From Sphingomonas crocodyli (GTDB lineage Bacteria; Pseudomonadota; Alphaproteobacteria; Sphingomonadales; Sphingomonadaceae): a stretch of DNA of 64,000 bases. The stretch spans positions 2,914,001-2,978,000 of the forward strand of contig NZ_SACN01000001.1 of NCBI RefSeq assembly GCF_004005865.1, in the 5' to 3' direction. The stretch's first letter is position 1; each line of letters opens with the position of its first letter. A program made the translations under genes and the position numbers. The notes under the pieces were generated by a model. It saw nothing but the letters and a program-made list of their open reading frames with translations. It did no database searches and was not told the origin of the DNA. Shown here piece after piece: positions 50,902 to 59,840 of the stretch.

Positions 50902-53390
50902 GACGACGCGGTCCCGTACGTCCAACCTGGCTTCAGATCATTGCACTCGCCGCGCTGGGGCCGATCGTCCTGGCGGCGATGGCGGCGTGGCTGGCCGGCG
51001 AATATAGCCGCTCCGAAGAGAGCCGCGCATTGACGCAGCAGTCCTACGAGCATCGCCGCGATATCGAGCAACTCTTCTCGCTGGTGCAGGACGCAGAGAC
51101 GGGTCAACGCGGCTATATCGTCAGCGGCAGTCGCAGCTTCCTGCAGCCCTATGAGGATGCCCGCGCGCGCCTGCCCGCGCAGATCGACAAGATGCGGAGC
51201 AGCCATCCCAGGAGTGACGAGAAAGCCGGAGAGCAGCAACTCGCCGACCTGATCGGAATCAAGCTGGCCGAGATGCAGCAGGTGATCGAGCTGCGCGACC
51301 GCGAAGGCTTCGCCCCCGCGCGCGACCGGCTGTCCGAGGGCACTGGCAAACGCCTGATGGATCAAATCCGCGATCAGACCCACAAGCTGATCGCAGATGA
51401 AAGCCGCCTGCTCGAAACGAGCGTGCGCGAAAATGCAGAGCGGGTTCGGACAACGCTGCACATCATCTGGCTGGTGATCGCCGCCATCGCGGTCGGCATG
51501 GCGATTTCGGGCTATATGGTCGGGCAGAGCCGGCGGCTGCGCAACGAACTCGCGCTCGACGCCGCGGACGCCGCCGCGCGCCAGCAGGCGATCTTCAACA
51601 GCGTCAGCGATGCGATCATCCTGATCAACCCCAGCGGCAGCATCGACACGATCAATCCGGCGGCGGAATCGATGTTCGGCTATCGCACCGAACAGCTCCT
51701 GCGCCGCGACATATCGACGCTGGTAGAACTGGCGCCGGGCGAAGGCAGCTTCCTCGACCGGATCGGCTATCGCGACGGCGTGCTGGAAAACAAAGCCCGC
51801 ATGGACCTGACCGGGCACACGTCGAATGGCGAGCCGATCGCGCTCGACGTCGTGTTGGGCGTGATGCAGCTGCCCGACGGAACCCATATCGTCGCCGCGC
51901 TGCGCGATGCCTCCGCGCGCAAGGAGGTCGAACGGCTCAAGGACGACTTCATCTCCACCGTCAGCCACGAGCTGCGCACGCCGTTGACGTCGGTTTTGGG
52001 ATCGCTCAGCCTGTTGCGCGGCGGCGCGGCGGGCGATCTGCCGCCGCCCGCGCAGCGGCTGGCCGAAATTGCCGAAAATAATTGCCAGCGGCTGATCCGC
52101 CTGATCAACGACATCCTCGACATCGATCAGCTGCGCACTGGCAAGCTCGCCTTCGACACCGCGACGATCGACCTGCGCGATGTCGGCACCCGCGCCGCGC
52201 AGGCGATGAACGGGCTGGCCGAACGCAAGAACATTCGCATCGCGACCGACCTTACTGATGCGCCCGCGACCGTGAACGCCGACGTCGAACGGCTGGTGCA
52301 GGTGACGACCAACCTGCTGTCCAACGCGATCAAATATTCGCCCGACGGATCAACGATCGACCTGGCCGTGACCGAGGACAAGGATCGTTACGTCGTGCAG
52401 GTGACCGACAAGGGGCCCGGCATCGCGCCCGAATTCGCACCGCACATCTTCGGCCGCTTCGCGCAGGGCGCACAGCCCGAGGCGAAGATGATCGCGGGGA
52501 CCGGCCTCGGCCTCGCCATCTCGCGCGAAATCGTCCTCCATCATGGCGGCGAGATCTGGTTCGAAAATGTCGAGGGCGCGGGCGCGCGCTTCGCCTTCTC
52601 GATCCCGATCCTGGCCGATGCCGCCGATCGCGCGCGCAACCGCTTCTACCGCATCCTGGTGTGCGAGGATGACGCCGACGTGGGCGAAACGGTGCGCACG
52701 ATGCTGGCCAGCAAGGGCTATGACAGCGATCTGGCGCCCAGCGTGCAGGAGGCCGCGAGCCTGGCGCGCACCAACCGTTACGACGTCATCCTTCTCGACA
52801 TGACCCTGTCGGACGCGGACGGCGCGGACGTGCTGCGCGCGCTGCATGTCGGCCCGAACGACGGCGAACGCCGCCAGCCGGTGATCGTCATTTCGGGCGC
52901 GCCGCCCAGCCGCGAGGTGGAGGAGATCGACACCGCCGACATCGTCGACTGGCTGCGCAAGCCGTTCGACGCCAACCGCCTGATCAACTCGGTCGAACGC
53001 GCGCTCGATCGTGCGGGCCGCGATCTGCCGCTGGTCCTGCATGTCGACGATGATGGCGACACCCGCGAACTGTTCGTCCGCGCGATGGCGGGACATGGCC
53101 GCGTCGTGACCGCGCACAGCATTTCGGAGGCGACCGGGCTGCTCGAACGCTATCCGCCCGATCTGGTCGTGCTCGACCTCGGCCTGCCCGACGGCAATGG
53201 CGCGAGCATGCTGCCGAAGCTGATCGACGCCGCCGGCGATCGTCTGCCGATCGTGGTCTATACCGCGCAGGATGTGGACGAGACCGTTCGCAACCATGTC
53301 GACGCGGTGCTGGTCAAATCGCGCCGGTCGCTGCCCGATCTGGTCGCTGCGGTGAACGAGATAATGGCAAAGCGGAAGGAAGCGGCATGA
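50898..53390 (+). CDS. CHASE3-PAS hybrid histidine kinase with two receiver domains
   Basis: 830 residues from GTG in a GTGA overlap. Membrane helices at about 13-33 and 188-209 bracket a periplasmic CHASE3 sensor with the signature DAETGQRGYIVSG (65-77). Then a PAS domain (about 232-340, NSVSDAIILINPSGSI), HisKA with His357 in STVSHELRTPL, HATPase with Asn476, DKGPGIAPE and GTGLGLAI, and two receivers: Asp634 in ILLDMTLSDADG and Asp760 in VVLDLGLPDGNG. It autophosphorylates at His357 and relays through the receivers, probably to the Hpt-like protein at 49505. The signal is unknown. Confidence 0.93.
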   Translation: MRRRGPVRPTWLQIIALAALGPIVLAAMAAWLAGEYSRSEESRALTQQSYEHRRDIEQLFSLVQDAETGQRGYIVSGSRSFLQPYEDARARLPAQIDKMRSSHPRSDEKAGEQQLADLIGIKLAEMQQVIELRDREGFAPARDRLSEGTGKRLMDQIRDQTHKLIADESRLLETSVRENAERVRTTLHIIWLVIAAIAVGMAISGYMVGQSRRLRNELALDAADAAARQQAIFNSVSDAIILINPSGSIDTINPAAESMFGYRTEQLLRRDISTLVELAPGEGSFLDRIGYRDGVLENKARMDLTGHTSNGEPIALDVVLGVMQLPDGTHIVAALRDASARKEVERLKDDFISTVSHELRTPLTSVLGSLSLLRGGAAGDLPPPAQRLAEIAENNCQRLIRLINDILDIDQLRTGKLAFDTATIDLRDVGTRAAQAMNGLAERKNIRIATDLTDAPATVNADVERLVQVTTNLLSNAIKYSPDGSTIDLAVTEDKDRYVVQVTDKGPGIAPEFAPHIFGRFAQGAQPEAKMIAGTGLGLAISREIVLHHGGEIWFENVEGAGARFAFSIPILADAADRARNRFYRILVCEDDADVGETVRTMLASKGYDSDLAPSVQEAASLARTNRYDVILLDMTLSDADGADVLRALHVGPNDGERRQPVIVISGAPPSREVEEIDTADIVDWLRKPFDANRLINSVERALDRAGRDLPLVLHVDDDGDTRELFVRAMAGHGRVVTAHSISEATGLLERYPPDLVVLDLGLPDGNGASMLPKLIDAAGDRLPIVVYTAQDVDETVRNHVDAVLVKSRRSLPDLVAAVNEIMAKRKEAA

Positions 53391-53761
53391 CATCGATCCT
53401 CTATGTCGACGATGAGCCGGATATCCGCCTGATCGTCGAAATGTCGCTGAAGCTGAAGCCCGAGCTGACCGTGCGCACCGCGGAATCGGGCGAACAGGCG
53501 CTCGCCATCCTGATCGACGAGGGATGGAAGCCCGATCTGGCGATGATCGACGTGATGATGCCGGGCCTGACCGGTCCCGACGTCCTGGCCCGGCTGAAGG
53601 CGAACCCCGACACCGCCAACCTGCCCGTCGTCTTCGTCACCGCCCGCGCCCGGCCGCAGGATATCGACGATTATATCGCGCAAGGGGCGAAGGGCGTGAT
53701 CACCAAGCCGTTCGATCCGATCGGCCTGGGCGATCAGGTGATGGGGCTGATCCCGGCCTGA
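53387..53761 (+). CDS. single-domain response regulator of the hybrid-kinase operon
   Basis: 124 residues, ATGA overlap with the kinase gene and a GGAAGGAAGCGG ribosome-binding site. Receiver with ILYVDDEPDIRLIVE, Asp55 in LAMIDVMMPGLTG, Thr84-like FVTARA and Lys106 in VITKPFDP. CheY-type architecture without output domain. It is probably the third phospho-acceptor of this relay. Confidence 0.93.
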   Translation: MTSILYVDDEPDIRLIVEMSLKLKPELTVRTAESGEQALAILIDEGWKPDLAMIDVMMPGLTGPDVLARLKANPDTANLPVVFVTARARPQDIDDYIAQGAKGVITKPFDPIGLGDQVMGLIPA

Positions 53762-53771
53762 TCCTCACTTA

Positions 53772-53894
53772 TCCTCCCCCGCCAGGGGGAGGTGGCGCCG
53801 AAGGCGACGGAGGGGGAGGACGCGAGACTTCTGCTGAGCCGCCGCCCTCCCCCTCCGTCAGCTTGCGCTGACACCTCCCCCTGGCGGGGGAGGA
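53772..53894. repeat. long palindromic repeat, CCTCCCCC family (full copy)
   Basis: About 123 bp, nearly identical to the element at 27507: left hairpin CCTCCCCCGCCAGGGGGAGG, GGCGCCGAAGGCGACGGAGG, a variable centre, then CCCTCCCCCTCCGTCAGC and the mirrored right hairpin. It follows the two-component operon and may terminate it. Confidence 0.9.
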
Positions 53895-54009
53895 TTGAGT
53901 GTGGTTAATCGTAGCGCCTTTGTTGCAGTCGGTCTCCCGACTGCCACATCGCGACATTCACGCGTGACCTGCGCGCTGCATCGCACTCTCCTGACATTGG
54001 GAGAGTCAC

Positions 54010-54906
54010 ATGCACGATCACGACCGCGGCCTTGCCTTCGATCTCGACACGATTTCGCGCCAGATCGTCGAGCGGCGGCGATTGCTCGGATGGTTTGCGG
54101 GCGCGGGCGCGACCGCATTGCTGACCGGCTGTGGCGGGGGCAGCAGCAGTTCGACCGAGACCGCATCGAGCACGACGACGAGCAGCACGACCACCAGCAC
54201 CTCGACGACGACCGGCACTACCACCACGACCACGTCGACCAGCACCGGCCAGTGCGTCGCCGATGCCGCCGAAACCGCCGGCCCCTACCCCGCCGACGGC
54301 ACCAATTCGGCCAGCGGATCGACCAGCAACGTGCTGACCAGCAGCGGGATCGTGCGGTCCGATATCCGATCGAGCTTCATCAGTTCGACAACGGTGGCGA
54401 GCGGGGTGCTGCTCACCATCACGCTCACCGTCGTCAACGTGAACGCCAGCTGCGCGCCGCTGTCGGGCTATGCCGTCTATCTGTGGCACTGCAATGTCGA
54501 CGGCAATTATTCGCTCTACACCGTGCCGGGCGAAAGCTATCTGCGCGGGGTGCAGGTGACCAATTCGGCCGGGCAGGTGACGTTCACCACCATCTTCCCC
54601 GCCTGCTATGACGGCCGCTATCCCCACATGCATTTCGAGGTGTTCACGAGCCTCTCGGCCGCCACAAGCGGGCGCGCGGCGACGCTGACGTCGCAGTTCG
54701 CCATGCCGCGCGATGTGTGCAGCACGGTCTATGCGGGCAGCAGCCTCTACAGCAGCAGCGTATCGCGCCTCGCCGCCGTCACCACCACGAACGACAACGT
54801 GTTCGGCGACAATAGCAGCGCGCAGATCGCGGCGATGACTCCCTCGCTCACGGGCAGCATTTCGGCGGGTTATACGGGCACGGTGACGATTGGCGTTTCG
54901 GTCTGA
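54010..54906 (+). CDS. intradiol ring-cleavage dioxygenase-like lipoprotein with Thr/Ser-rich linker
   Basis: 298 residues, ribosome-binding site GGGAGAG. The N-terminus has RRRLLGWFAGAGATALLTGC, a Tat-like lipoprotein signal with Cys41. Residues about 45-80 are almost only Thr and Ser, encoded by ACC/ACG/AGC repeats at about 54157-54245. The rest is the intradiol dioxygenase fold: CVADAAETAGPYPADG, GYAVYLWHCNVDGNYSLY, GRYPHMHFEVF; Tyr and His residues of these motifs would bind Fe(III). Such surface versions may cleave catechols, though several exported members lack shown activity. Confidence 0.85.
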   Translation: MHDHDRGLAFDLDTISRQIVERRRLLGWFAGAGATALLTGCGGGSSSSTETASSTTTSSTTTSTSTTTGTTTTTTSTSTGQCVADAAETAGPYPADGTNSASGSTSNVLTSSGIVRSDIRSSFISSTTVASGVLLTITLTVVNVNASCAPLSGYAVYLWHCNVDGNYSLYTVPGESYLRGVQVTNSAGQVTFTTIFPACYDGRYPHMHFEVFTSLSAATSGRAATLTSQFAMPRDVCSTVYAGSSLYSSSVSRLAAVTTTNDNVFGDNSSAQIAAMTPSLTGSISAGYTGTVTIGVSV

Positions 54907-55003
54907 AACTGCCTCCGTAAGACCCCGTAGTCACACGACTTTCGTCGAACCGAAGATCCGTCGGCAAGGTTTCGTTTACTCTGGCCGCCCAAGGCTGTCC
55001 GAC

Positions 55004-55450
55004 ATGGACGACAGGGGCGCATTCGAACGGCTGGCGGAGCATCAGCGCAAAATTCTCGGCATCCTCGACGATGCCGAGGCGCTGGCTCTGCATGGCACCG
55101 CCGACGATGCCTATTGCGTGGGGCAGAAGCGTTGGGAGCTGCTGCGCGCCGTCACCAACTATCAATATCACAAGCATGCCGAGGTCTTCGATCCGATGAT
55201 CGCGCGCGGCATGCCCGATCAGATCCGCAAGGCGAAGGAACTCAAGGCGAACTGCACGAAGCTGGGCAACGAATTCCGCGCCTATGTCGCGCGCTGGACG
55301 CAGAGCGGGGTGTGCGACTGGCAGGTGTACAAGCCCGAGGCGCTGGAACTGATCAAGGCGATGCGGCTGCACATGGCGCGCGAGGCCCGCGCGATCGCGA
55401 TGTTGATGGGCGAAACCGCCTATACCCGGCCGATCGCGCTCGCCGTCTGA
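55004..55450 (+). CDS. hypothetical helical protein, possibly hemerythrin-like
   Basis: 148 residues from ATG 55004, preceded by AAGG; the earlier open frame from 54890 overlaps the dioxygenase gene. It is all-helical, with LAEHQRKILGILDDAEALALHG, then TNYQYHKHAEVFDPMIARGMP and MRLHMAREARAIAMLMGETAY. The spaced histidines (His in EHQ, YHKHAEVF, RLHMAREA) resemble hemerythrin-type four-helix di-iron sites but are not a perfect match. Its 3' end overlaps the methyltransferase gene by 31 bp, convergently. Confidence 0.6.
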   Translation: MDDRGAFERLAEHQRKILGILDDAEALALHGTADDAYCVGQKRWELLRAVTNYQYHKHAEVFDPMIARGMPDQIRKAKELKANCTKLGNEFRAYVARWTQSGVCDWQVYKPEALELIKAMRLHMAREARAIAMLMGETAYTRPIALAV

Positions 55451-56646
55451 GGATGCGCGTCGAGCGCGATACGCTCGGCCTGCTCGATCGCGGCGACCAG
55501 ATCCTGCGCTGAGGTCCGCGCCGGGGCGGCCGTGTCGGTCAGCAGCACGAACTCGACATTCATCGGCTTGGGCGACATGCGCTGGCTGCTGACACGGTAG
55601 CGTTTGTAGCCCTGCACGAAGACGCTGGTGTCGCCGCGCGCGACGCAGGCCGCGACCATGTCCGCCACCGCGATATTGCCGTCGGTCGAATAACTCGTCG
55701 CGATCCAGCGCGCGTCGATCGCGCCCACCAGTGCCCGATAGGCGGCGAGCGCCTGCCCGCGATGATTATAGGCGCTGCGCCGCTCGCTACGCCAATCGGT
55801 GCGGATCGCCGATTTGCTGCCGCGCCCCTCGATCTTGGCACTGAGTAGCGGGCGATCGTCGAGCGCGATCGAGTTCAGCACATGATAGTTCGATCCATAG
55901 GGATGCTGGTTGTAGGGCGGATCGAGATAGACGAAGTCGGCCGCCTCCCCCGCCAGCTTCGCCGCATCCATCGCGGTCGCGCGCGCGGCAAAGCCGTTGG
56001 CGTGGAAGATGGCGGGCCGCAGCGTCAGATCGGCCTTGATCCGGTGCAGCGCCGTCCCCGTCTGCCCGCCCCAGCCGCGGTGAAATCCCTTGAACACGCC
56101 CGAGACGTTGGCGACGTAGCACGCCTGATAGAGCAGGGGCGCGAGCAGGGCGTTGCGCTGCCCCGCCTCGAGCCGCTGGTCCTCGATCCACGCGCGGATC
56201 GCATCGATCCGCATCCCGTTGCGGCGCAGGTAGAACATGCGGTCGCGCGCCGGATCGGGATTATCGTCATCGTCGGGGCACAGATGCTTCGTCACCCAGC
56301 CTTCGACCGGCGGCAGATCGTTGAGCGTCGCGATCACCTCCTCATAGGCGCGGCCGCGATAATCGGGGGCGGCGTCGAGCGCGACATGCGCGCCGTTGAT
56401 CGCGCCGGCATAAGGCTCCCAATCGTTCGCCGTGACGCGGAAGCCCAACGTCTTGGCAAAGCGCGAGACGACCCCGCTGCCCGCGAACAGATCGACGAAA
56501 TGCGCGCCATGCCCCAGTTCGGCGGCCGCGATCGCCTCCCCGATCAGCGGCAGAAGCTTCCGCTTGTTCCCGATATACGGGATCAGCTGATTGAAGAGAT
56601 AATCGTCGGTCCAGCGCGCGGCATGGGCGCGGGCGTCGTAGAGCAT
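55420..56646 (-). CDS. D12-class adenine-specific DNA methyltransferase (orphan)
   Basis: 408 residues. YIGNKRKLLPLI (24-35) is the N-terminal SAM/target-domain motif, DLFAGSGVVSRFAK (52-65) motif I, and LDPPYNQHPYG (241-251) motif IV DPPY, the order of the D12 class (M.EcoRV/Dam type). It transfers a methyl group to the N6 of adenine in a specific DNA site. No restriction endonuclease is adjacent; instead the gene starts within the stop of a class II aldolase gene (TGATG), an unusual metabolic operon context. Target sequence unknown. Confidence 0.88.
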   Translation of the reverse strand: MLYDARAHAARWTDDYLFNQLIPYIGNKRKLLPLIGEAIAAAELGHGAHFVDLFAGSGVVSRFAKTLGFRVTANDWEPYAGAINGAHVALDAAPDYRGRAYEEVIATLNDLPPVEGWVTKHLCPDDDDNPDPARDRMFYLRRNGMRIDAIRAWIEDQRLEAGQRNALLAPLLYQACYVANVSGVFKGFHRGWGGQTGTALHRIKADLTLRPAIFHANGFAARATAMDAAKLAGEAADFVYLDPPYNQHPYGSNYHVLNSIALDDRPLLSAKIEGRGSKSAIRTDWRSERRSAYNHRGQALAAYRALVGAIDARWIATSYSTDGNIAVADMVAACVARGDTSVFVQGYKRYRVSSQRMSPKPMNVEFVLLTDTAAPARTSAQDLVAAIEQAERIALDAHPQTASAIGRV

Positions 56647-57422
56647 CAGCTACGGTAACTCGTATCGTCCTTGTCGAGCAAGCGGACCGCCGCCGCCCAT
56701 TCGAGCTTCGCGCCCGTATAGCTGCCCATGCCGTCGGGATCGTTCGCCATCGCATAGATGCGCCGGCTCTCCTCGATCGCCTCGTCGCTGACTTTGTGGA
56801 TCGGCGCGCCGCAGGCCATCGTGTCGATCTGCATCCGACAGGCGGTCTCGAGGCTCCACAGATTGACGTAGCATTGGGCGACGTCGCGCCCGCCCGCGAT
56901 CAGGCCGTGGTTGCGCAGGATCATGTTGTTGGCGCTGCCCAGATTGGCGACCAGCCGGTCGCGCTCCTCCATGCGGAAGGCCGGCCCTTCATAATCGTGA
57001 TAGCCAAGATCGCCCACGAAGCGCAGCGCGTTCTGGTTGATCGGCAACAGCCCGCACTCGAGGCTGGAAACCGCAACGCCCGCCCGCGTGTGGCTATGCG
57101 CGACGCAGTGGAGATCGGGCCGCGCGGCGTGGATCGCACTGTGGATCACCAGCCCCGCATAGTTGATCCCATAATCGTGCGGCGGCGGGAGAAGGATATT
57201 GCCGTCGAGGTCGATCTTGACCAGGCTCGATGCGGTCATTTCCGAATAGTCGAGCCCGAAGGCGTTGATCAGGAACGCCCCCTCCTCCCCCGGCACCTTC
57301 AAGGTGACGTGGTTGTAGATCATGTCGGTCATGCCCAGCCGATGGATGATCCGGTAAAAGGCGGCGAGTTCGATCCGCGCCGCCCATTCGGCCTCGCTCA
57401 CCTGCGCGCGGATGTCGATCAT
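56646..57422 (-). CDS. class II aldolase/adducin family protein
   Basis: 258 residues from ATG 57422, in ATGA overlap with the MFS gene. MTDMIYNHVTLKVPGEEGAFLINAFGLDYSEMTASSL is the typical N-half split by strands, HCVAHSHTRAGVAVS gives two of the zinc-binding His residues, and NMILRNHGLIAGG the third. The full length is typical of the family. Enzymes here perform aldol cleavage of sugar phosphates, or decarboxylate; the phosphate-binding residues do not single out fuculose or ribulose phosphate. Transport and methyltransferase genes flank it in one operon. Confidence 0.88.
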   Translation of the reverse strand: MIDIRAQVSEAEWAARIELAAFYRIIHRLGMTDMIYNHVTLKVPGEEGAFLINAFGLDYSEMTASSLVKIDLDGNILLPPPHDYGINYAGLVIHSAIHAARPDLHCVAHSHTRAGVAVSSLECGLLPINQNALRFVGDLGYHDYEGPAFRMEERDRLVANLGSANNMILRNHGLIAGGRDVAQCYVNLWSLETACRMQIDTMACGAPIHKVSDEAIEESRRIYAMANDPDGMGSYTGAKLEWAAAVRLLDKDDTSYRS

Positions 57423-58777
57423 TCGCCGCTCTCCCGCACGCGATCCATCGCGCGCGCCGCCGCGCGGAAGCCCGCGAGGTAGATCAGGATCGCGAGCGGC
57501 GCGGCCACGCCGCACACGATCGCCACCGACCAGCCGACCTTGGCCGGATCCATGAAGACCTTGTCGGTCAGCAGGGCGACGCTGGACGGACCGACGATCA
57601 TGCCCACCAACGTCGCCGACAGGTTCAGGATCGCGATCATCCGCCCGCGATAGGCGCGCGGCGTACCCGCCTGCGCCCCTGCGACCATCGCCGTGGTGAA
57701 CGGGATCGCCATGTGGAACAGGCCCAGGCAGATCATCACAACCGTCAGGTTCGGCGCCAGCGCGAACGCCGCCACCGCCATCGATCCGCTGACCACCCCG
57801 CTGGCGATCAGGTAGCTGTAGGTGGCGTTGCGCAGATTGCGCGCCGTCAGCCAATCGATCATCACCCCCGAACCGGCGAAGCCGACGATCCCCGCAAACA
57901 GCGTGACGAGACCGAGGGTCAGCCCGATCTCGCGCGGATCGAGCCCCAGCGCGCGCGACAGATAAGCGGGCGTCCAATTGGTGACGGCATAAGCGAGGAT
58001 GCCGAGGCAGCCCGTCCCGACCACGATCGTCGACACGAACAGCCAGTTCGCCGCGAGCCAGCGGCCGAAGCCCGGCGCGGCGGCGGCGTGCGGCTGAGGC
58101 GAGGTCGGCGCCTGCCTGCGCGTTTCGGGGGCAAGGAAGATCAGGAAGGCGGCGATGATGCCGGGGATACCGAAGCTCAAGAAAACGAGCTGCCATGGCT
58201 GGACCGCGCCGATCAGCGGCAACGCCACCACGCCAGCTTTTTCGGCCCAGGCGACGACGAGGCCGCCCGCCAACACCGCCGTGCCACCGCCGATCGCACC
58301 GCCCGTCGCCAGCACGCCCGTCGCCGCCGCAAGCTGTCGCCGGGGAAAGAGATCGGCGAGCATCGTATAGGCGGCGGGCGCAAGCGCGGCCTCCCCCACC
58401 CCCACGCAGAAGCGCGCGAGGAAGAGTTCGCCGAAGCTGCTCGCCAGCCCGCCCGCCGCGGTCGCGAACGACCATGCTGTGATCCCCAGATAGATGATCC
58501 AGCGCCGCGAATAACGATCCGCCAGCCAGCCGAGCGGCAGCCCGGCGAGCGAGAAGCAGAGCGCGAAGGCAAGGCCCTGCAGCAGGCTGACCTGCACGTC
58601 GCTGATCAACAGGTCGCGCTTGATCGGATCGATCAGCAGCACCAGGACCATGCGATCGATGTAGGACAGGATGGTGAAAAGCAGCAGGATGCCCAGCGTC
58701 AGGATCGCGCGCGGATGGCGCGTCTGAAGCACCGCCTGTCCGGAAAATCCGCCCTCACCCGCTCCCGCCAACGCCAT
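57419..58777 (-). CDS. MFS transporter (Spinster-type)
   Basis: 452 residues, twelve hydrophobic helices. LSYIDRMVLVLLIDPIKRDL and DVQVSLLQGLAFALCFSLAGLPLGWLADRYSRRW (split) are the first two helices with motif A (GWLADRYSRR), characteristic of the Spinster (SPNS) branch common in sphingomonads. It is the first gene of the operon with the aldolase and the DNA methyltransferase. Spinster-type proteins move lipids or organic acids; the substrate here is unknown. GGATAGCGGGA supplies the ribosome-binding site. Confidence 0.88.
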   Translation of the reverse strand: MALAGAGEGGFSGQAVLQTRHPRAILTLGILLLFTILSYIDRMVLVLLIDPIKRDLLISDVQVSLLQGLAFALCFSLAGLPLGWLADRYSRRWIIYLGITAWSFATAAGGLASSFGELFLARFCVGVGEAALAPAAYTMLADLFPRRQLAAATGVLATGGAIGGGTAVLAGGLVVAWAEKAGVVALPLIGAVQPWQLVFLSFGIPGIIAAFLIFLAPETRRQAPTSPQPHAAAAPGFGRWLAANWLFVSTIVVGTGCLGILAYAVTNWTPAYLSRALGLDPREIGLTLGLVTLFAGIVGFAGSGVMIDWLTARNLRNATYSYLIASGVVSGSMAVAAFALAPNLTVVMICLGLFHMAIPFTTAMVAGAQAGTPRAYRGRMIAILNLSATLVGMIVGPSSVALLTDKVFMDPAKVGWSVAIVCGVAAPLAILIYLAGFRAAARAMDRVRESGE

Positions 58778-58850
58778 TCCCGCTATCCTCGCTTGTATTT
58801 GAGGTAACTCTATCGGCTAGAGTGGCGCTGTCCACATAAGAGAGGAAAAG

Positions 58851-59813
58851 ATGGGCGAAACCGCAAAACCGCTGATCGTCGGCATGCCGGGTCATCTGCG
58901 CCACCATTTCGAAGGGCGCCTGCCCGACGGGGTCGAGCCGCTCTATTTCGACACGGTCGAGGCCAATTTCGAAGGCGCATCTAAGGTGGACGTCGCCTGG
59001 TTCGATCATCGCGCGCAGCAGAAGAATATGAACGTCTTCGCGCACGCCGATCGGCTGCGCTGGACGCATGTGATCGGCGCGGGGATCGAGCATCTGCCGC
59101 TCGATACGTTGCGGGAACGCGGCGTTCGGCTGACCAACGGCGCGGGGATCAACGCGTCGGTCGTCGCCGAATATGCGGTGATGGGCGTGCTGGTCGGCGC
59201 AAAGCGCTTCGACGAGGTGGTGCGCGCGCATGATCGCGCCGAATGGCTGCCCGACTCGCCCGGCAAGATCGAGCTGGAGGGCGCCCGCGCGCTTGTGGTC
59301 GGGCTCGGCCATATCGGCGGCAAGATCGCCGATCGGCTGCGCGCGTTCGAGATGCGGGTCGATGCCGTGCGCAACAATCCGCGCCCCGGCGACGGCACGA
59401 TGGGCCCGCATGAGTGGCAGGAGAAAGCGGGCGATTACGACTTCATCATCGTCGCCGCGCCTTCGACCGAGGAGACCAGGGCGCTGGTCGATGCTGCGGT
59501 GATCGCGCGGATGAAGCCGACCGCGTGGCTGGTGAACATCGCGCGCGGGCCGTTGATCGATCGCGAGCCGATGATCGAGGCGCTGCGCGAAGGCCGGATC
59601 GGCGGCGCCTTCCTCGACGTTACCGATCCCGAGCCGCTGACGCCCGACGATCCGCTGTGGAAGGCGCCCAACACGATCGTGACGATGCACCTGTCGGGCC
59701 GTGCGCAGACCGGGTTGTTCCGTCGTGCGGCCGATCTGTTTCTGCGGAATCTGGACGCCTATATGAAGGGCGCGCCGCTGCAGAACGAGATCGATCTGGC
59801 CCAAGGCTATTGA
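58851..59813 (+). CDS. D-2-hydroxyacid dehydrogenase
   Basis: 320 residues with a strong AGAGGAAAAG ribosome-binding site. Rossmann motif LVVGLGHIGGKIADRL (about 145-160), catalytic Arg in VNIARGPLID, Glu/Asp region in FLDVTDPEPL, and the catalytic His in VTMHLSGRAQ. This is the full catalytic set of the D-isomer dehydrogenase family, although His appears as MHLSG rather than the common PHxSG. It reduces 2-keto acids or oxidises D-hydroxyacids with NAD(P)H; exact substrate unknown. The gene is convergent to none and lies upstream of tetR. Confidence 0.88.
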   Translation: MGETAKPLIVGMPGHLRHHFEGRLPDGVEPLYFDTVEANFEGASKVDVAWFDHRAQQKNMNVFAHADRLRWTHVIGAGIEHLPLDTLRERGVRLTNGAGINASVVAEYAVMGVLVGAKRFDEVVRAHDRAEWLPDSPGKIELEGARALVVGLGHIGGKIADRLRAFEMRVDAVRNNPRPGDGTMGPHEWQEKAGDYDFIIVAAPSTEETRALVDAAVIARMKPTAWLVNIARGPLIDREPMIEALREGRIGGAFLDVTDPEPLTPDDPLWKAPNTIVTMHLSGRAQTGLFRRAADLFLRNLDAYMKGAPLQNEIDLAQGY

Positions 59814-59840
59814 AAGCAAGGCCCGCTGCGGGCAAGGGAC

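Noticed and set aside
25074..53894. CRISPR-like array from the recurring CCTCCCCC repeats
   Set aside because: Copies are thousands of bases apart, palindromic over about 125 bp and without regular spacers or cas genes.
53762..54009. Transposon end or insertion sequence
   Set aside because: Only the palindromic repeat is present; no transposase frame or target-site duplication could be found.
56646..58475. 609-codon extension of the aldolase frame
   Set aside because: The extra N-terminal part is the shadow of the MFS gene; the aldolase starts at 57422 in an ATGA overlap.
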